NCBI GenBank assembly: GCA_013817555.1
Contig: JACDCN010000039.1
Coordinates: 1 to 11,745 of the forward strand
From: Actinomycetota bacterium
GTDB lineage: Bacteria; Actinomycetota; Thermoleophilia; Gaiellales; Gaiellaceae
Length of the DNA stretch: 11,745 nucleotides
Direction: 5' to 3'
A program made the position numbers and the translations under genes. This document shows positions 1 through 6,436 of the stretch, piece after piece. Numbering within the stretch: position 1 is the stretch's first letter; each line of letters starts with the position of its first letter. The notes under the pieces were generated by a model. The model was not told the DNA's origin, searched no databases, and worked only from the letters and a program-made list of their open reading frames with translations.

Positions 1-885
1 GAGTGTGCGAATCGAAACGCCGAGCCGTTGCTGACACGTCTCGAGAGTCGCGCGGAGCTCCTGCTCGTCGGGAACGACGAGTGCCGCGGCGGCGGTGGGA
101 GTCGCCGCGCGCGCGTCAGCCGCAAGATCGCACAAGGGCGTGTCCTGCTCATGGCCGACCGCGGAGACGACTGGCACCGGACAAGCGGCCACCGCACGTA
201 CGACGAGCTCCGCGCTGAACGGGAGCAGATCCTCGAAGCTGCCGCCGCCGCGCGTGAGAACCACGACGTCGACCTCCGGATGCGCGGCGAGCGCCCGCAG
301 ACCGGCGACGATCGCCTCGGGCGCGCCTCGTCCCTGGACACGTGTCTCGCAGACCACGGCTTTCGTGGCAGGGAAGCGCCTGCCCATCGTCGTGACGAAG
401 TCTCCGCGTGCGGCCGCGTCTGCGCCCGTGAGGATGCCCACCGCGCGCGGCACGAGCGGGATGCGACGCTTGCGCTCGGGTGCGAACAGTCCTTCGGCCG
501 CGAGCTCACGCTTGAGGCGCTCGAGCGCGACAAGGTGACCGCCGAGCCCCATCCGCTCGAGCGTGCTTGCCCGCAGACCTAGCTCCCCCTTGAGCTCGTA
601 CAGCTCTGCGCGTCCAGCGGCGTGCACGGTCTCGCCTTCCGCGAGCTCGAGCTCGAGGCGGTCGAAGGTGGTGCGCGCGATCGTGACCTTCAGCGTCGCC
701 CCGGTCTTCGGGTCTTTCAGCGTGAGGAAGACCGTCGCCCACGCGGCGTTGCGGCGGAGCTCCTGTACCTCACCCTCGACCCAGACCACCGGCAGACGGC
801 CGAGGAAGCGCGCGACCCCGCGGTTGAACGCGGAGACGGTATAGACCTTGCGATCCCCGTAGAGCACCGGCTCGATCTTCGCCAC
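1..885 (-). CDS. xseA: Exodeoxyribonuclease VII large subunit (partial, C-terminus beyond left edge)
   Basis: XseA is the catalytic subunit of exonuclease VII, which with many copies of small XseB degrades single-stranded DNA to oligonucleotides in the cytoplasm. The frame begins at a GTG (885-883) and stays open for 295 codons to the window edge. Residues about 13-110 form the N-terminal OB-fold (VYTVSAFNRGVARFL, then WVEGEV). The central domain carries the family hallmarks: GILTGADAAARGDF near 150, RGGGSFEDLLPFSAELVVRA at 212-231, and PVVSAVGHEQDTPLCDLAAD near 238-257, followed by a RAATPTAAA stretch. The long coiled-coil tail and C-terminus lie outside the window. The start has no clear ribosome site, but the next gene upstream ends only 53 bases away, so co-transcription is plausible. 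XseB would be expected just beyond the left edge. Recognition is secure; the exact start is less so. Confidence 0.95.
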   Translation of the reverse strand, partial: MAKIEPVLYGDRKVYTVSAFNRGVARFLGRLPVVWVEGEVQELRRNAAWATVFLTLKDPKTGATLKVTIARTTFDRLELELAEGETVHAAGRAELYELKGELGLRASTLERMGLGGHLVALERLKRELAAEGLFAPERKRRIPLVPRAVGILTGADAAARGDFVTTMGRRFPATKAVVCETRVQGRGAPEAIVAGLRALAAHPEVDVVVLTRGGGSFEDLLPFSAELVVRAVAACPVPVVSAVGHEQDTPLCDLAADARAATPTAAAALVVPDEQELRATLETCQQRLGVSIRTL

Positions 886-913
886 GGGCGCAGGGTAACC
901 GCCGTGACGCGCC

Positions 914-938
914 AGGCCGGACCTAGCCTGCCCGGCCT
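914..938 (-). terminator. Hairpin directly after the small-gene stop
   Basis: A perfect 7-base inverted repeat (AGGCCGG / CCGGCCT) with an 11-base loop begins immediately after the stop codon of the 74-residue gene and ends about 29 bases before the xseA start. As minus-strand RNA it gives a strong GC stem but is not followed by a U tract. It is therefore not a canonical intrinsic terminator. It could be an attenuator, an RNA 3'-end stabiliser, or a chance GC palindrome. Confidence 0.35.
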
Positions 939-1163
939 CTACAGCAGGATCTCAGCCGCCGTGGTGGCGTCGCAGCCGCGCGTCACGAGCTCGACGGCAT
1001 AGTGGAGATCGATCTCGCTCACGGCGATCCGCTCGGCGAGATGAACCGGATACCCGGCCTCGAGCAGGATGTGCAGGCGCCAGCTCTCCACCTTGGCGGG
1101 CTCGTTCTCGTTCCAGAGTGGGGCTTCGGTCGTCTCGGCCATGGACGTGGGATTCGGTGTCAT
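939..1163 (-). CDS. Small helical protein of unknown function (74 aa)
   Basis: This is a 74-residue soluble protein without signal peptide or membrane segment. The ATG at 1163 is preferred because GGAGGG (1178-1173) lies 9 bases upstream; an internal ATG at 1142 and an earlier in-frame ATG near 1235 are less well placed. After an acidic, Pro/Thr-rich N-terminus (1-25), residues 28-74 look like a compact helical unit with a regular pattern: W28, then LLEAGYP, LAERIA, IDLHYAVELV, a Gly-Cys pair (63-64), and TAAEILL at the very end. I associate this pattern with short uncharacterised actinobacterial proteins, but I know of no function. It sits between xseA and a membrane coiled-coil gene, all on the minus strand and with gaps under 100 bases, so it may be in an operon with them. 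Confidence 0.75.
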   Translation of the reverse strand: MTPNPTSMAETTEAPLWNENEPAKVESWRLHILLEAGYPVHLAERIAVSEIDLHYAVELVTRGCDATTAAEILL

Positions 1164-1251
1164 AGAGACGTTCCCTCCGCGAGATAGTTGGCCGAGCAAG
1201 GGAACTCTGAACGTGGGCTCAACGACATGGCCGTTCATTGCGCTAGGAGCT

Positions 1252-2265
1252 CTACACGTCAGCGGACGAGCGCACGGACTCGTAGCGGCGCGCGAGCTCG
1301 ACGATCCGGTCGTCGAGGCGCTGGGCGGCCGCCGTCGCCGCCTGCTGGAGCTGGTCGGCGATGATGCCATCCGCCCGCCGCAGGAAGGTCTCTGCCGTTC
1401 GGTCGAGCTCTTCACGAAGGCGGCTCGCCGCTTCCTCGCGAATGGCGCGCATGCGGTTCTCGAACTCGAGCGCTCCTGCTTCTGACAGCCGGTCGACTTC
1501 GCGGGCGGTTGCCCGCTCCAGCTCCGCCACCTGGCGCCGCTCGAGCTCTGCGAACGCGACTTCGATCCGGGTCCGCGCCTCGCCCTCGGCCCGGTCGACC
1601 TGCTCGGAGACGGCGTACTCATGCTGGCGGAGGCGCTCGGTGACGTCCTCGATTGTCCGGCGCCGGTCGTCTGCCTGGAGCTGCAGCTCCTCCAGCGCTT
1701 CGGCGAGAGCGTCTTTCGTCGTCCGCTCGAGCTCCTCACGGAGACGGATGGTCGAAGCACGCTGCTGCTCGATCGCGGTCCCGAGCTCACCGGCCTCCGC
1801 CTCGATTCGCGCCTCAACGACCTCGATCCGCTGCCGCTGATGTTGCTCGAGCGCGGAAACCTCGCCCTCGAGCGCTCGCTGCGCGCGCTCCAGGTCGGCC
1901 TCCCATGCCCGCAAGCGTTCCTCGACGCGCCGCTCCACGGACGCGACCATCTCGGCCAGGCGCTCGGAGAGCTCCCGCTCGCGGACACCGAGCTCCCCAC
2001 GACGCTGATCGGAGAGCCGCCGTTCCTCGGCCACGTAGGTCGAGAGGGAGTCGGCCTGCGAGCGGGCTACGGCAACCCGCAGCAGTCCGGCCTGCGCTGT
2101 CGCCTCCTCCTCTGCCGCCGCCCGCACAGCCTTGCGAGCCTCCGCGACGAGCTCATCCGTGCGCGTGGACTGCGCTCGCGAGCGGCGAAGCGCCCGCAAG
2201 AGGAGCGTCGCCAACGCGAGCGTCCCCAGGAGCCCTCCGACGAGGATCCACGCGATCACGGGCAC
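1252..2265 (-). CDS. Membrane-anchored coiled-coil protein, unknown function (337 aa)
   Basis: The protein has one N-terminal hydrophobic helix (residues about 3-24: IAWILVGGLLGTLALATLLL) followed by Arg-rich residues, predicting an N-out, C-in single-pass anchor. The remaining roughly 300 residues are almost continuous charged alpha-helix rich in Glu, Arg, Ala, Leu and Gln with heptad spacing and no proline, a long coiled coil. The GTG at 2265 is the first possible start, because an in-frame TAG lies at 2277-2275; no good ribosome site is visible. Such architecture suggests a scaffold or envelope-tethered filament resembling RmuC-like or DivIVA-like coiled coils in shape only; I see neither the RmuC nuclease-like domain nor a DivIVA N-terminal motif. 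It is the first gene of the minus-strand group leading to xseA. The coding call is strong, the function unknown. Confidence 0.8.
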   Translation of the reverse strand: MPVIAWILVGGLLGTLALATLLLRALRRSRAQSTRTDELVAEARKAVRAAAEEEATAQAGLLRVAVARSQADSLSTYVAEERRLSDQRRGELGVRERELSERLAEMVASVERRVEERLRAWEADLERAQRALEGEVSALEQHQRQRIEVVEARIEAEAGELGTAIEQQRASTIRLREELERTTKDALAEALEELQLQADDRRRTIEDVTERLRQHEYAVSEQVDRAEGEARTRIEVAFAELERRQVAELERATAREVDRLSEAGALEFENRMRAIREEAASRLREELDRTAETFLRRADGIIADQLQQAATAAAQRLDDRIVELARRYESVRSSADV

Positions 2266-2377
2266 GCGATCATGCTAGACAGGCGATCCACGTCACGTTC
2301 TTTTCACTCAGAAATCCGGTCAAGCGGGTTCTAGCGAAGAGAATAGGAAGAACGAACCACACTGGAGGTCGATCACG

Positions 2378-2926
2378 ATGGTCGAGGTGCGAAGGGTTAT
2401 GTGGTGCGCGGTCGCGGCAGCGGCGCTCGCGGCTGGTTTGGGGGCGGGAATCGGCATCGCCGGCGGCGAGGAGAGCGTTGCCGCCGACGCCGTTCGACTG
2501 ACGGCGGGGCTCGATGCCCGACAAGAGGTTCCCAGTCCGAAAGGCGCGACTGCGGATGCGCGCGGAAGCTTCGTTGCGACGCTCGAGCGCAAGGGCGTCA
2601 CAGGAACGCTCACGTGGCGCTTGACGTTTCGCGAGCTGAGCGGCAACGCGACTGCCGCACACGTGCACCTGGCTAAGCGAGGTCGGCCGGGGCCGGTCGC
2701 GCTCGGCCTCTGCGGTCCCTGCCGGAGTGGTGCACACGGCTCGGCGAAAGCACGGGCAGGAACCGTGCAGGCGTTGCTAACCGGCGGCGCCTACGTGAAC
2801 GTGCACACGGCGAGGAATCCGGCCGGGGAGATCCGCGGCCAGATCCGGGCGGGGTCGACGGTGCCGCCGCCGTCGACAACGACAACAACCACGACCAGCA
2901 CCGGCGGCGACGATCCGTATCCCTAG
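2378..2926 (+). CDS. Secreted CHRD-domain protein
   Basis: CHRD domains are beta-rich extracellular modules first defined in chordin; in bacteria their role is mostly unknown. The ATG at 2378 follows GGAGG by 9 bases. Residues 1-36 form a signal sequence (basic VRR, then a hydrophobic Ala/Gly stretch from 9 to 28), with cleavage plausible after the Ala-rich SVAAD segment; there is no lipobox Cys. Residues about 39-158 are the CHRD domain, with AAHVHLAKRGRPGPV at 93-107 and YVNVHTARNPAGEIRGQI at 139-156, the usual family signature. A Cys pair (C112, C115) may form a disulfide outside the cell. The C-terminus (163-182) is a Pro/Thr tail with seven consecutive Thr, resembling a wall-spanning or glycosylated linker. 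The stop overlaps that of the convergent esterase gene. Confidence 0.9.
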   Translation: MVEVRRVMWCAVAAAALAAGLGAGIGIAGGEESVAADAVRLTAGLDARQEVPSPKGATADARGSFVATLERKGVTGTLTWRLTFRELSGNATAAHVHLAKRGRPGPVALGLCGPCRSGAHGSAKARAGTVQALLTGGAYVNVHTARNPAGEIRGQIRAGSTVPPPSTTTTTTTSTGGDDPYP

Positions 2927-3870
2927 GGCAGCGGCCCGAACGCGCGCCGAAGCGCAGACGCCGCGAGCGCCTGCGCCTCGGCGGCCGCGTCGAACCGGTC
3001 GGCCTTCGAGAAGAAGCCGTGCACTGCGCCCTCGAAGTGCACGAGCTCCGTCGGCACGCCCGCCTCGGTGAGGCGCACGGCGTAGAGCTCGCCCTGGTCG
3101 CGAAGCGGGTCGAGCTCGGCCGTGATCACGAGCGCTGCTGGGAGTCCGCGAAGATCTTGCGCGCGAAGGGGTGAGGCCAGCGGGCTGTCACCGTCCTCGG
3201 GCTCGGCGAGGTAGTGGAACCAGCACCACGCGAGGTCCTCACGCCCGAAGAGGAGAGGGTCGAGCGCTTCGTGCATCGACGGGGTGTCGGCTCGATGGTC
3301 GAGTGGCGGATAGACGAGCAGCTGGAGCGCGAGCTCGGGCCCTTTACGCTCGCGGGCGAGCAACGCGACCGCGGCTGCGAGGTTGCCGCCGGCGCTCGCA
3401 CCGCCGACCGCGAGACGATCGGGATCCAAGCCGAGCTCTACGCCGTGCTCCCCGACCCAGCGCGTTGCCGCGTAGCAGTCCTCGAGCCCTGCAGGGAACG
3501 GATTTTCAGGCGCGCGCCGATACGCGACCGAGACGACCGCGCAAGGCGTGGCGTTCGCAAGGCGTCGGCAGACGGGGTCGATCGCAGCGAGGGAGCCGAG
3601 CACCCAACCTCCGCCGAAGAAGTACACGAGCACCGGAGGCGGACGGTCGACCGCGGGCACGTAGATACGGACGGGGGTCTCACCACCAGGGCCGGGTACG
3701 ACGCGCTCGAAGACGCGGGCGACGGGCTCGGGTGCCGCGGGCTCGAGCTCGGACTGCTCCGCCGCTCGTGCCTCGGCGACGGAGAGCTCGTGCAGCGGGC
3801 GCGCCCCGGAAGCGTGGCGCTCGCGACGGTATGCCTCGACCTGCGGGTGGAGCCGACGTTCTGCCGTCAC
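2923..3870 (-). CDS. HSL-type alpha/beta hydrolase (esterase), atypical oxyanion motif
   Basis: This is a cytoplasmic carboxylesterase/lipase of the hormone-sensitive-lipase family, 315 residues, which is normal for the family. The triad can be read as Ser159 in G-A-S-A-G-G, Asp254 in AELDPLRDQG and His284 in AVHGFF; the YRRAPENPFPAGLED segment near 117-131 is also typical. Two usual residues differ: the oxyanion HGGGW motif is FGGGW (Phe85), and GDSAGG is GASAGG. Activity is still plausible since the oxyanion hole uses the Gly backbone amides. The GTG start overlaps the ROK kinase stop as GTGA (3870-3867), indicating translational coupling. It is the last gene of the sugar operon, so it may deacylate the imported glycoside; that is inference. 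Its stop shares CTAG with the opposing CHRD gene. Confidence 0.9.
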   Translation of the reverse strand: MTAERRLHPQVEAYRRERHASGARPLHELSVAEARAAEQSELEPAAPEPVARVFERVVPGPGGETPVRIYVPAVDRPPPVLVYFFGGGWVLGSLAAIDPVCRRLANATPCAVVSVAYRRAPENPFPAGLEDCYAATRWVGEHGVELGLDPDRLAVGGASAGGNLAAAVALLARERKGPELALQLLVYPPLDHRADTPSMHEALDPLLFGREDLAWCWFHYLAEPEDGDSPLASPLRAQDLRGLPAALVITAELDPLRDQGELYAVRLTEAGVPTELVHFEGAVHGFFSKADRFDAAAEAQALAASALRRAFGPLP

Positions 3871-4754
3871 CGTTGCTCCCCCGCGTAGTACGCCGCCCCC
3901 AGGAGCGGTGCATCTTCGAGCTGTGTGGCCACGGTCACTGTGCGGAGCCCGTGAATCGGCTCGAGCTCGGCCCGCACGAAGCCTTCGAAGAGGTCCCAGG
4001 ATCGTGCGATCGAGCCGCCGATGACCAGACAGTCCGCCCCGAATGCTCGAAGCCAGGGGGTCAGGAACTGCCCGACTGCAATCCCGAGCTCCGTGAAGAC
4101 ACGACCGGCCGCCCGCTCGCCCGCCCTCGCCCGATCCGCGATCTGCTCGACGTCGATGTCTCCGTTCGCGGGTGTGCCATAGGCGGCGAGAAGAGCAGAG
4201 CGCGAGATCGTCTGCTCGACGTCGGCACCACGAAACTGAACCGCGTACAGCTCACCATGCGGAGGCACGCCCGCTCCCGAGCGCACGAGCTCGCCTTCCT
4301 CGCTGAACGCGGACCCGAGCCCCGTTCCGAGCGTGATGCCGACCGCTCGCACGTGCCCGCGCGCAGCTCCTGCCCACCACTCGCCCAGCAGGAACGCTTC
4401 AGCGTCGTTGAGAAAGTGGATCGCGTTGGAGCCCCGCAGATCCAACGCGGCTTGGAGCTCCGAGCGAAGGTCGACTCCGTGGAGGCCGTCGAGCTTGTGA
4501 GTGATCTCGGAGACACCCCGCGCATAGTCGAAGGGGCCGGGGACGGAGACGCCGAGGCGCGCCAGATCCGGGTCCGCGATCGTTCGTGCCACCAGCGTGA
4601 TGGCCGCGAGCAGCTCGACGCGACCAGCGGTCGCCGGCAACGGCTCGAATGCCCGGCTCCAGGTCTCGAGCGATGCGGAGGCGACATCGACCCGCCCGCC
4701 CGAGACGTGCGTGCCGCCGATGTCGAGTGCACCAACGACGTGGCCACTCGTCAC
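3867..4754 (-). CDS. ROK-family sugar kinase (glucokinase/mannokinase-like)
   Basis: It is predicted to phosphorylate a free hexose at C6 with ATP in the cytoplasm, supplying the isomerase encoded just upstream. The protein is 295 residues, typical for ROK kinases. Visible motifs are the phosphate-binding DIGGTHV (11-17), VPGPFD (71-76), LNDAEAFLLGEWW with the likely catalytic base Asp117, GITLGTGLGSAF (139-150), and the C-terminal LVIGGSIARSWDLF (243-256). Where most ROK enzymes carry GEIGH and a CxCGxxGC zinc site, this protein has GELYAVQFRGADVEQTIS (167-184), lacking both the His and all the Cys. A zinc-free subclass is therefore likely, and specificity cannot be read off. Its GTG overlaps the isomerase stop as GTGA (4754-4751), and its own stop overlaps the esterase start the same way. 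Confidence 0.9.
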   Translation of the reverse strand: MTSGHVVGALDIGGTHVSGGRVDVASASLETWSRAFEPLPATAGRVELLAAITLVARTIADPDLARLGVSVPGPFDYARGVSEITHKLDGLHGVDLRSELQAALDLRGSNAIHFLNDAEAFLLGEWWAGAARGHVRAVGITLGTGLGSAFSEEGELVRSGAGVPPHGELYAVQFRGADVEQTISRSALLAAYGTPANGDIDVEQIADRARAGERAAGRVFTELGIAVGQFLTPWLRAFGADCLVIGGSIARSWDLFEGFVRAELEPIHGLRTVTVATQLEDAPLLGAAYYAGEQR

Positions 4755-6436
4755 GGGACGAAGGCCTTGACGAGCTTGCAGGCGCCTCCCCGGACACGCC
4801 TCAGCCGGTATGGACCGACCGCTGCGGGGATCACGATCGTCTCCGCGTAGGAGAGCGCGTGTACCGCGCCCGCACCGGACTCGATCTCGATCTGCTCTCC
4901 GGTGACGAGATTGAGCACGTGGAACCGCCCGGCCGTATCGTCCTCCACTGTCTCCTCGAAGTCGAGTCGATGGACGGCGAAGAAGAGGTCGGGGAGCCTG
5001 CCCAGCTCGAGCTCGACCCAGTCCGCTCCCTGACGGATCGGCTTCGGTTCCGGAATGAGGTCCCGGCGAACGGAGTCGCCAGAGCGGGACGGGTCCAGGT
5101 TCGAGAACGCATGGGCGAGGTGCACCGGCCGCAACTCGCCTTCCAGGTCGCGGCGAAGCCAGTCGTAGAAGCGGAGGGTGTACAGATAGGGCGTGGCGCT
5201 GATCTCGAGCACGAGATTGTCTGCGCCGCTCGCATGTGCGGTGCCGGCCGGGATCAGGTAGAGGCGATGCTGAACTGCCGGATGCGTCTGCAGATAGCGC
5301 TCGGGCTCCAACACACGTCCCTGCTCAGCCGCCAGCTTCGCCTCCTCGCGAAACGTCTCGAGGTCGGCGTCCTCGCGTAGGCCGAGGAAGATCTCGGCTC
5401 CGGGCTTGGTGTCCACGACGTAGTACGTCTCGTGCTGCGTGTACGGCAGGCCAAAGATCTCGCGCATGTACTCCTTGGAGGGGTGGCACTGGATCGAGAG
5501 ATGGCCACCTCCGAAGGTGTCCAGGTAGTCGAACCGGATCGGGAACGAGACTCCGAAGCGGAGCGCGAGCTCGGCTCCGAGAACACGCTCGCCTTCCGCT
5601 GCCATGAGCAGCTCGAACCCGACCTCGACTGGATTGTCCGTTCCGAGCAGGATCCCGCTCTCGGGCGTGATCAGCTCGTAGGACCAGGCGAGGTTCGCTG
5701 CATCGGTGGAGATCCCGAGCGCCTCGCGGAGCCACTGGCCGCCCCAAGGCCCGGGCAAGAAGGTGGGGCGGGTGCGGAACGGCCTGCCGGCAAGCTCGTG
5801 CAGGGAGTGCCGAAGCGTCTCACCGTCGAGCGAGCGAGGCGTTTCGGGCTCGTTCAGATCGATGTAGACGTCGAGCCGGGGGAGGAGCTCTTGCTTGTGC
5901 CGGTCGAGCACGGGCCAGTCGACGAAGAGAAGCCGCTGCTCGATGCCGGCTTCGCCGGTCGTCTGTCCGAGGTTGGCCGCGTCGCCTCGCCGCACGGCGG
6001 CGAGGCTTTGCGACTTCGGAAGATCGACGTACCAGAGAAGGTCGTGCTCGAAGAGGGCGCTACCCGGACCGTAGATCACGAGAACGTCTGCGTCGGTGCG
6101 CGCCTCGCGCGGCAGTTCGTCGAAGAGATCCGCGAGCGACCCTTCGAAGACGCGACCGAAGACGGGATCGCGCGGGAGCAGGCTCGCCTGGGTGCGTTGC
6201 TGGATCTCCTCCCAGGGAGCGAGAGAGTGGCGAGCATCGACGACTTCTACCGTGACGTCCCGTTCGGCGATCTCGTCGCGAAGGTCGGCGACGAAGGTGT
6301 CCCAGGGAAGCGCTGCCGGACCGTCGATGGCGAGCGTCCCAGGCCTCTCGCGCACGATTGCGTCCGCCAGCGCGCCGAAGCCAAGCTCGACCTCGCCTCC
6401 CGTGAGCCGGTAGCGAGGATTCGGGTCGTAGCTCAC
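4751..6436 (-). CDS. Class I mannose-6-phosphate isomerase-like protein with extra N-terminal kinase-like domain
   Basis: It probably interconverts mannose-6-phosphate and fructose-6-phosphate. At 561 residues it is much longer than the roughly 320-residue short bacterial ManA. Residues about 230-560 are the cupin-type isomerase: GPWGGQWL (229-236), GGHLSIQCHP (310-319), HETYYVV (335-341), and LIPAGTAHASG (394-404). All four expected metal ligands are visible as Gln316, His318, Glu336 and His401. Residues about 30-200 look like a uridine-kinase-type P-loop fold: beta strand TLAIDG followed by PAALPWDTF where GxxxxGKS should be, then DPVFG (90-94) and VLVIYGPGSALF. The ATP-binding Lys is missing, so this part is presumably regulatory or structural. 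The GTG start overlaps the GH63 stop as GTGA (6436-6433). The isomerase assignment is firm for the fold and inferred for the substrate. Confidence 0.88.
   Translation of the reverse strand: MSYDPNPRYRLTGGEVELGFGALADAIVRERPGTLAIDGPAALPWDTFVADLRDEIAERDVTVEVVDARHSLAPWEEIQQRTQASLLPRDPVFGRVFEGSLADLFDELPREARTDADVLVIYGPGSALFEHDLLWYVDLPKSQSLAAVRRGDAANLGQTTGEAGIEQRLLFVDWPVLDRHKQELLPRLDVYIDLNEPETPRSLDGETLRHSLHELAGRPFRTRPTFLPGPWGGQWLREALGISTDAANLAWSYELITPESGILLGTDNPVEVGFELLMAAEGERVLGAELALRFGVSFPIRFDYLDTFGGGHLSIQCHPSKEYMREIFGLPYTQHETYYVVDTKPGAEIFLGLREDADLETFREEAKLAAEQGRVLEPERYLQTHPAVQHRLYLIPAGTAHASGADNLVLEISATPYLYTLRFYDWLRRDLEGELRPVHLAHAFSNLDPSRSGDSVRRDLIPEPKPIRQGADWVELELGRLPDLFFAVHRLDFEETVEDDTAGRFHVLNLVTGEQIEIESGAGAVHALSYAETIVIPAAVGPYRLRRVRGGACKLVKAFVP

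Noticed and set aside
28..582. Plus-strand open frames near the left end
   Set aside because: They are antisense to xseA, whose minus-strand reading gives unmistakable family motifs across the whole stretch.
939..2000. A 353-codon minus-strand frame ending with the small protein
   Set aside because: Its upstream two thirds are Ser/Arg-rich and overlap the coiled-coil gene in another frame; only the last 74 codons, with their own ribosome site, look real.
2296..2354. Separated inverted repeat CGTTCTT / AAGAACG upstream of the CHRD gene
   Set aside because: Arms of 7 bases separated by 45 bases are easily expected by chance; no convincing promoter boxes accompany it.
3171..4850. A 559-codon open frame on the plus strand
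   Set aside because: It is extremely Arg/Pro/Ala-rich with no protein family features and lies antisense to the esterase and ROK kinase, both of which show clear catalytic motifs.
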